Assembly: GCA_024635655.1 (NCBI GenBank)
Contig: JAGXIL010000082.1
Span: 1-38,861, forward strand
Direction: 5' to 3'
DNA: 38,861 bases
Source: Gillisia sp.
Lineage (GTDB): Bacteria; Bacteroidota; Bacteroidia; Flavobacteriales; Flavobacteriaceae
A model generated the notes under the pieces. That model had not been told where the DNA came from and ran no database searches. It worked only from the letters and a program-made list of their open reading frames with translations. Position numbers and translations under genes: made by a program. This document shows positions 35,413 to 38,861 of the stretch, one piece after another. Each line of letters starts with the position of its first letter. The stretch's first letter is position 1.

Positions 35413-35943
35413 TTACCTGTCAATTTCAAATAAAAATTTGCCATCTGAAATGGATCGTAGAGTTTCTCCGTTAACATCTTCCGCATCGAAAGAAAATGTA
35501 CCACTTAAATAGTTGCCGTTATCATTTGTTATTTCGAAATGAGCCCTATTATTTAAATGTATATTTTTATTTGTAATCCAAATACCCAGCTGGGGGTAAG
35601 TCTCGGAATATTTCATCCAGTTTCCATCTACACCAGAGCCTCCCAAAAAATAAGTTTTTTCTCCTATAGGATACACATTTGCACCACTGTAATTCAAAAT
35701 GAGAAATTCCATAATATTTCCTTCCTCATTCTCAACTTTTACAGTTAAACTCATAGACCCGTAATTAGTAAGAATTTTTTTACATTCAATAATATCAGAA
35801 CTTTTTACTAAATAATCCGCACCATTTACTTTTGCTTTTACAAACTCTTCCTGGGCACTGACGACATTGTTATCATTACTGCATCCTTGAAATATAAACG
35901 CCCCCATTAGAAAAAGTAAATAGCTGATTTTTAAATTTTTCAT
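35413..35943 (-). CDS. Lipoprotein, DUF6252-like, hypothetical
   Basis: A 176-residue predicted lipoprotein (lipobox IFQGC, Cys21, then SNDNN). The mature part starts FVKAKVNGADYLVKSSDI and is a beta-rich domain with YPIGEKTYFLGG and a final SGTFSFDAEDVNGETLRSISDGKFLF. This order (a 'K-V-N-G-x-x-Y' start and 'G-T-F-S-F-x-A' end) is that of the DUF6252-like small surface lipoproteins common in Flavobacteriaceae. Function unknown. It stands alone on the minus strand. Confidence 0.75.
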   Translation of the reverse strand: MKNLKISYLLFLMGAFIFQGCSNDNNVVSAQEEFVKAKVNGADYLVKSSDIIECKKILTNYGSMSLTVKVENEEGNIMEFLILNYSGANVYPIGEKTYFLGGSGVDGNWMKYSETYPQLGIWITNKNIHLNNRAHFEITNDNGNYLSGTFSFDAEDVNGETLRSISDGKFLFEIDR

Positions 35944-36626
35944 TTATAACATGTTAGTAATCAGTATCTAATATAAAATAAAAAGCATAGGGATATAAGG
36001 GGATTTTCCCCCTTATTTTTTAATGGCGGCCAAAATACAGAGAAAAACAAATTTAGGACCTGTACGAAATATGCGGGGCTAAATTAAAAGTAAGGGATTA
36101 TAATAACAAAATATGAGAGGGTTTATATTACAAAAATGCCATTCCAATTTCTATATAAGAAATTATATGATATTAACTTAAATTTCTGCGATTCATGTTA
36201 ACAGTATTTTCTTTTTTGTCTAGTATACCAGCCAAATTCTCCATATCAGAATTTGATTTTTGATATAAAACCCTTGCATAAATTTTGCATATTTCCACGA
36301 ACTCTACCTTTAGAAGTATCTCATTGATTCATCAGAATAGACCCTTTAAACTAATTTCTGGTCGCTTTCCGTTTACTGTTATTCTTACGTAGATAGACTT
36401 CTTTTCAGAAGATTGACGTCCGTTCCTTATGAAAAACAACACCGAAAAAGTACTGTAAGTAAGCATATTACATTTGTTTTAATTGAATGAAATAATTTAT
36501 AAGAAGACAAAAATCAAATTAACTAAAACTTATTTATAATAAGGAAGAATTCTCTAATAATAACTCACCGAATCGTTCACCAGAGTTTAGATATCAAATG
36601 ATATTATATGATATTCTAAAAAATGA

Positions 36627-36660
36627 AAAACACTGAAAATCAATAGATTAACAGTGTTTT
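36627..36660 (+). terminator. Hairpin, possible terminator or border of the structured element
   Basis: A 9-bp stem AAAACACTG/CAGTGTTTT with a 16-nt loop, followed by ATATTCG. It lies 23 bp left of the five-hairpin element. The long loop and lack of a T-run beyond the stem make terminator function uncertain. Confidence 0.4.
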
Positions 36661-36683
36661 ATATTCGCTTATAATGCGTTTTT

Positions 36684-36890
36684 TCGGATGACAGGATTTA
36701 GATAATCCTAATTACATCCGACGCTGGAAATACAAAAAGTTCTGCAGGCTTTGGCCTGCAACTTTTCTCGTTTCACTTACCACTTGCAAAAATTCCTTTT
36801 GCGTGGCCGTGAAACAAGAAAAGTGATGCTCTCGCATCACTTTTTGTGCTTGTCGGGATGACAGGACGCTTGACAGTCACTTGTCCCGGC
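36684..36890. repeat. Five-hairpin structured element, function unknown
   Basis: Five consecutive inverted repeats. (1) 36684-36721: TCGGATG/CATCCGA with an inner AGGATT/AATCCT. (2) 36735-36766: AAAAGT-TGCAGGC/GCCTGCA-ACTTTT with a 2-nt bulge. (3) 36771-36814: TTTCAC, CCAC, GCAAAA pairing with TTTTGC, GTGG, GTGAAA. (4) 36819-36844: perfect 11-bp AAAAGTGATGC/GCATCACTTTT with a TCTC loop. (5) 36852-36890: GTCGGGA/TCCCGGC. A near-direct repeat TCGG(G)ATGACAGGA opens hairpins 1 and 5. No coding frame explains it. It could be a small non-autonomous mobile element or a non-coding RNA locus. Confidence 0.7.
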
Positions 36891-37512
36891 AGTATTGATA
36901 AGGGTTTACGTAGATTCACTTTTTCGGAACTCACGATTAACTCACATTAAAATTAGAACGTATTGTCTCAGTTTGATATCTGTACAAGTCAAATATACAA
37001 TAATTAGTGTACAAAATTTTCAGTGAAACAGATTTTTAAAGCACTATAAATTATCTACTTTAATTCAATAACATATTCTAATAAAATAATGTTAAGCAGG
37101 TTATGACATCGCAAGAGATTTTTAAGTGGAATAAAGAATACAAGCTTTTCTTAAACAAAATTCACCTATTTGAGAACAGGGAAAGCTTTTATATTGACGT
37201 ATAAATAAACTTATTTTTTGGAAGACCCTTATTTTGGGCATCTTTTTAAAATTTTGCGCTTTCAAAATTTCTCTTTTTGGATACTAAATTTATTTAAAAC
37301 ATATAAATTAATTTCTTAAATTTCTACTAGCCAGCGTATTGTGTAGATAAAGAAAAAGTCCTGAGCTTAATAGATCTTACAGTAGGCCACATTAAGGAAA
37401 AGATATTCCCCTTATTCTGTTCCATTAGAACGTGATTTATAAATCAGCGATTATTTGAAATGGAACCTATTCAATTCCAAATTAAATTTAATTGTAATTA
37501 GTTTCATTTGTT

Positions 37513-38861
37513 ATGTTTAGGACTATCGATTTTCCCGTGCATCGTCAACTGGATCAAATGGACTGTGGGCCTTCTTGTTTAAAGATGCTCACAGAGTTCT
37601 TCGGAAAAAAATATGATCTGGAATATTTAAGACAAATCTCTTTTCTACAAAGGGATGGAGCTTCTTTGGAAGGGCTTTCCAATGCATTGAACAAATTGGG
37701 AATAGAATCTGTCGGGATCAAGGTAAGTTTTGAGGAATTAATTTCAGAAATACCTCTTCCTGTAATTGCACATTGGGAGGGGAATCATTTTATAATAATT
37801 TATAAAGTTAATCACAAGTTCATTTATGTATCCGATCCTGCTTATGGCAGATTGAAATACCGCCACAGTGAATTTATTAGAAAATGGGCAGAGGCAGAGA
37901 ATGAACAAGGTGTTCTTCTTCTTGTAGAGCACACTGATCATTTTCTGGATGAGGAACCCCCGAAAGAAGGAAAGCGAAATGGGCTGGGATTTCTTTATGA
38001 TTATCTCAAACCTTATAAGGCATATATAAACCAGTTATTTCTGGGTTTAATAATTGCGGCCACTATTCAATTGATGCTTCCTTTCCTTACACAGAGTCTG
38101 GTGGACTATGGAATAAATTATGAAGATTTTGGGTTCATCAATCTTATATTATTATCACAATTCTTTTTGTTTTTTACGCGATCTGCATCCGAGGTGATCA
38201 GAGATTGGATTCTTTTGTATATAAGTACTCGTGTGAATATTCAAATGCTTTCAGATTTTTTAGGAAAACTGCTGAGTCTTCCTTTAGAATATTTTGAAAC
38301 AAAAAATACAGGCGATTTTATGCAAAGAATTTATGATCATCAGCGGATAGACGAGTTTTTAACCGGCCGTGGTTTAAACATCCCTTTTGATATCTTTTCT
38401 ATTGTAGTATTCGGAATTGTTTTGTCCTACTTTCATCCACAAATTGCACTTATCTTCTTAACCGGAACTTCCCTCTTTTTTGCGTGGTCACTATTATTTA
38501 TGAAGAAAAAAGAACTTCTGGATAACCAGCTTTTCGATCTTAACAGGAAAGATCAGTCCTTATTTCTGCAGATCATTCTGGCTGTCTCAGAAATTAAATT
38601 GAACAATTCAGAGAACCGCAGAAGAGGGGAGTGGGAAATTAATCAAAACATCCTTTTCAGGATAAAGTCAAAGATTTTAGGTGTAGGCCAGGCTCAAATA
38701 AAAGGCGGTCTATTTTTAAATGAATTAACGAATATTTTAATAATTTTCTGGTCTGCAAAAGCCGTAATTACTGGGGAAATTACTTTAGGGGCCATGTTAG
38801 CTATTCAATTTATTATTGGTAATTTATCCTTACCTATTTCGAATATCATCAATTTTCTTAC
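37513..38861 (+). CDS. C39-peptidase ABC exporter, partial (runs off the window)
   Basis: 449 codons are visible. The N-terminal C39 peptidase domain has catalytic C18 in QLDQMDCGPSCLKML, H92 in HWEGNHFIIIYKV and D108 in VSDPAYGRLKY. These proteases cut double-glycine leaders from bacteriocin-like peptides. An ABC transmembrane domain follows from about residue 170 (FLYDYLKPYKAYINQLFLGL; LPFLTQSLVDYGI; EYFETKNTGDFMQRI), typical of peptidase-containing bacteriocin/lantibiotic exporters. The ATP-binding domain lies beyond the window. It should export and mature peptides across the inner membrane, with a HlyD-like adaptor and TolC-type partner expected downstream. No leader peptide gene is visible on its upstream side. 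Confidence 0.93.
   Translation, partial: MFRTIDFPVHRQLDQMDCGPSCLKMLTEFFGKKYDLEYLRQISFLQRDGASLEGLSNALNKLGIESVGIKVSFEELISEIPLPVIAHWEGNHFIIIYKVNHKFIYVSDPAYGRLKYRHSEFIRKWAEAENEQGVLLLVEHTDHFLDEEPPKEGKRNGLGFLYDYLKPYKAYINQLFLGLIIAATIQLMLPFLTQSLVDYGINYEDFGFINLILLSQFFLFFTRSASEVIRDWILLYISTRVNIQMLSDFLGKLLSLPLEYFETKNTGDFMQRIYDHQRIDEFLTGRGLNIPFDIFSIVVFGIVLSYFHPQIALIFLTGTSLFFAWSLLFMKKKELLDNQLFDLNRKDQSLFLQIILAVSEIKLNNSENRRRGEWEINQNILFRIKSKILGVGQAQIKGGLFLNELTNILIIFWSAKAVITGEITLGAMLAIQFIIGNLSLPISNIINFL

Larger units (their letters stand above)
35944..37512. other. Gene-poor region upstream of the ABC exporter
   Basis: About 1.6 kb with no supported protein gene on either strand. Tiny frames such as 37103-37204 (33 codons, MTSQEIFKWN start) show no double-glycine leader. 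The notable contents are a hairpin at 36627-36660 and a five-hairpin element at 36684-36890. Base composition is strongly AT-rich apart from that element. Confidence 0.5.

Noticed and set aside
36684-36890. tRNA or tRNA-like gene
   Set aside because: The ATGACAGGA string recalls the 3' part of tRNAs on the opposite strand, but no cloverleaf with acceptor, anticodon and T arms can be drawn from either strand.
37103-37204. 33-residue peptide upstream of the C39 exporter as a possible bacteriocin precursor
   Set aside because: It has no double-glycine or similar leader cleavage site and no Cys or Ser/Thr-rich core; it may be chance.

Overview
The window looks like chromosomal DNA from a marine-type member of the Bacteroidota, most likely Flavobacteriaceae. 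This is inferred from the protein families (a Reg_prop/Y_Y_Y sensor kinase with a NarL-type regulator, multi-PAS kinases, many 'AQ' or 'SQ' signal-peptide ends, SGC/SCG/QGC lipoboxes), the AT-rich intergenic DNA and the general lack of Shine-Dalgarno sequences. No rRNA, tRNA or CRISPR array was recognised.

Layout. (1) 1-4000: a lipoprotein gene whose start is out of frame across an (AT)5 tract. It is followed by a RAYT-type (REP-associated tyrosine) transposase embedded in about 20 related hairpins that form composite modules at 702-779, 1491-1909, 2686-3152 and 3749-3961, with two small hypothetical genes between the arrays. (2) 4435-9280: a 1,022-residue propeller sensor kinase, its LuxR/NarL-type response regulator, a small secreted protein and a strong terminator. 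(3) 9457-15764, minus strand: class A penicillin-binding protein 1A, a TlpA-like thioredoxin, a lipoprotein, and a large fusion of an erythromycin-esterase-like domain with a CarboxypepD_reg-like domain. (4) 15765-17995: mostly non-coding, with two decayed reading frames, two strong hairpins and one four-helix membrane protein. (5) 17996-24279, minus strand: a phosphorelay operon read from 24279 downward. It encodes a sensorless histidine kinase, a CheY-like regulator, a REC-PAS(8)-kinase split by one in-frame TAA, a second CheY-like regulator and a broken PAS fragment.

(6) 24914-30461, minus strand: the most striking locus. Four tandem secreted paralogues of about 310 residues, each with a complete type 1 copper ligand set (His ... 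Cys-x9-His-x4-Met) in the first domain and none in the second, lead into a multicopper oxidase. A decayed copy of the oxidase start lies between two paralogues, so a cupredoxin-oxidase pair was probably duplicated and one oxidase lost. I infer a periplasmic copper/electron-transfer or metal-oxidation system; its substrate cannot be read from the sequence. (7) 30703-35117: a divergent zinc-peptidase-like gene, an SDR reductase, a small DUF6616-like protein and an AraC-type regulator. A 73-bp repeat shows that an AraC-peptidase pair was duplicated and that each copy has lost the opposite partner. (8) 35413-38861: a lipoprotein, a 1.5-kb gene-poor stretch carrying a compact five-hairpin element, and the 5' part of a C39-peptidase ABC exporter that runs off the window.

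The recurring theme is gene duplication followed by decay, with stubs at 15966, 16309, 17996, 24617, 28378, 30703 and 34801, in a region also colonised by a hairpin repeat family that has its likely transposase inside it.
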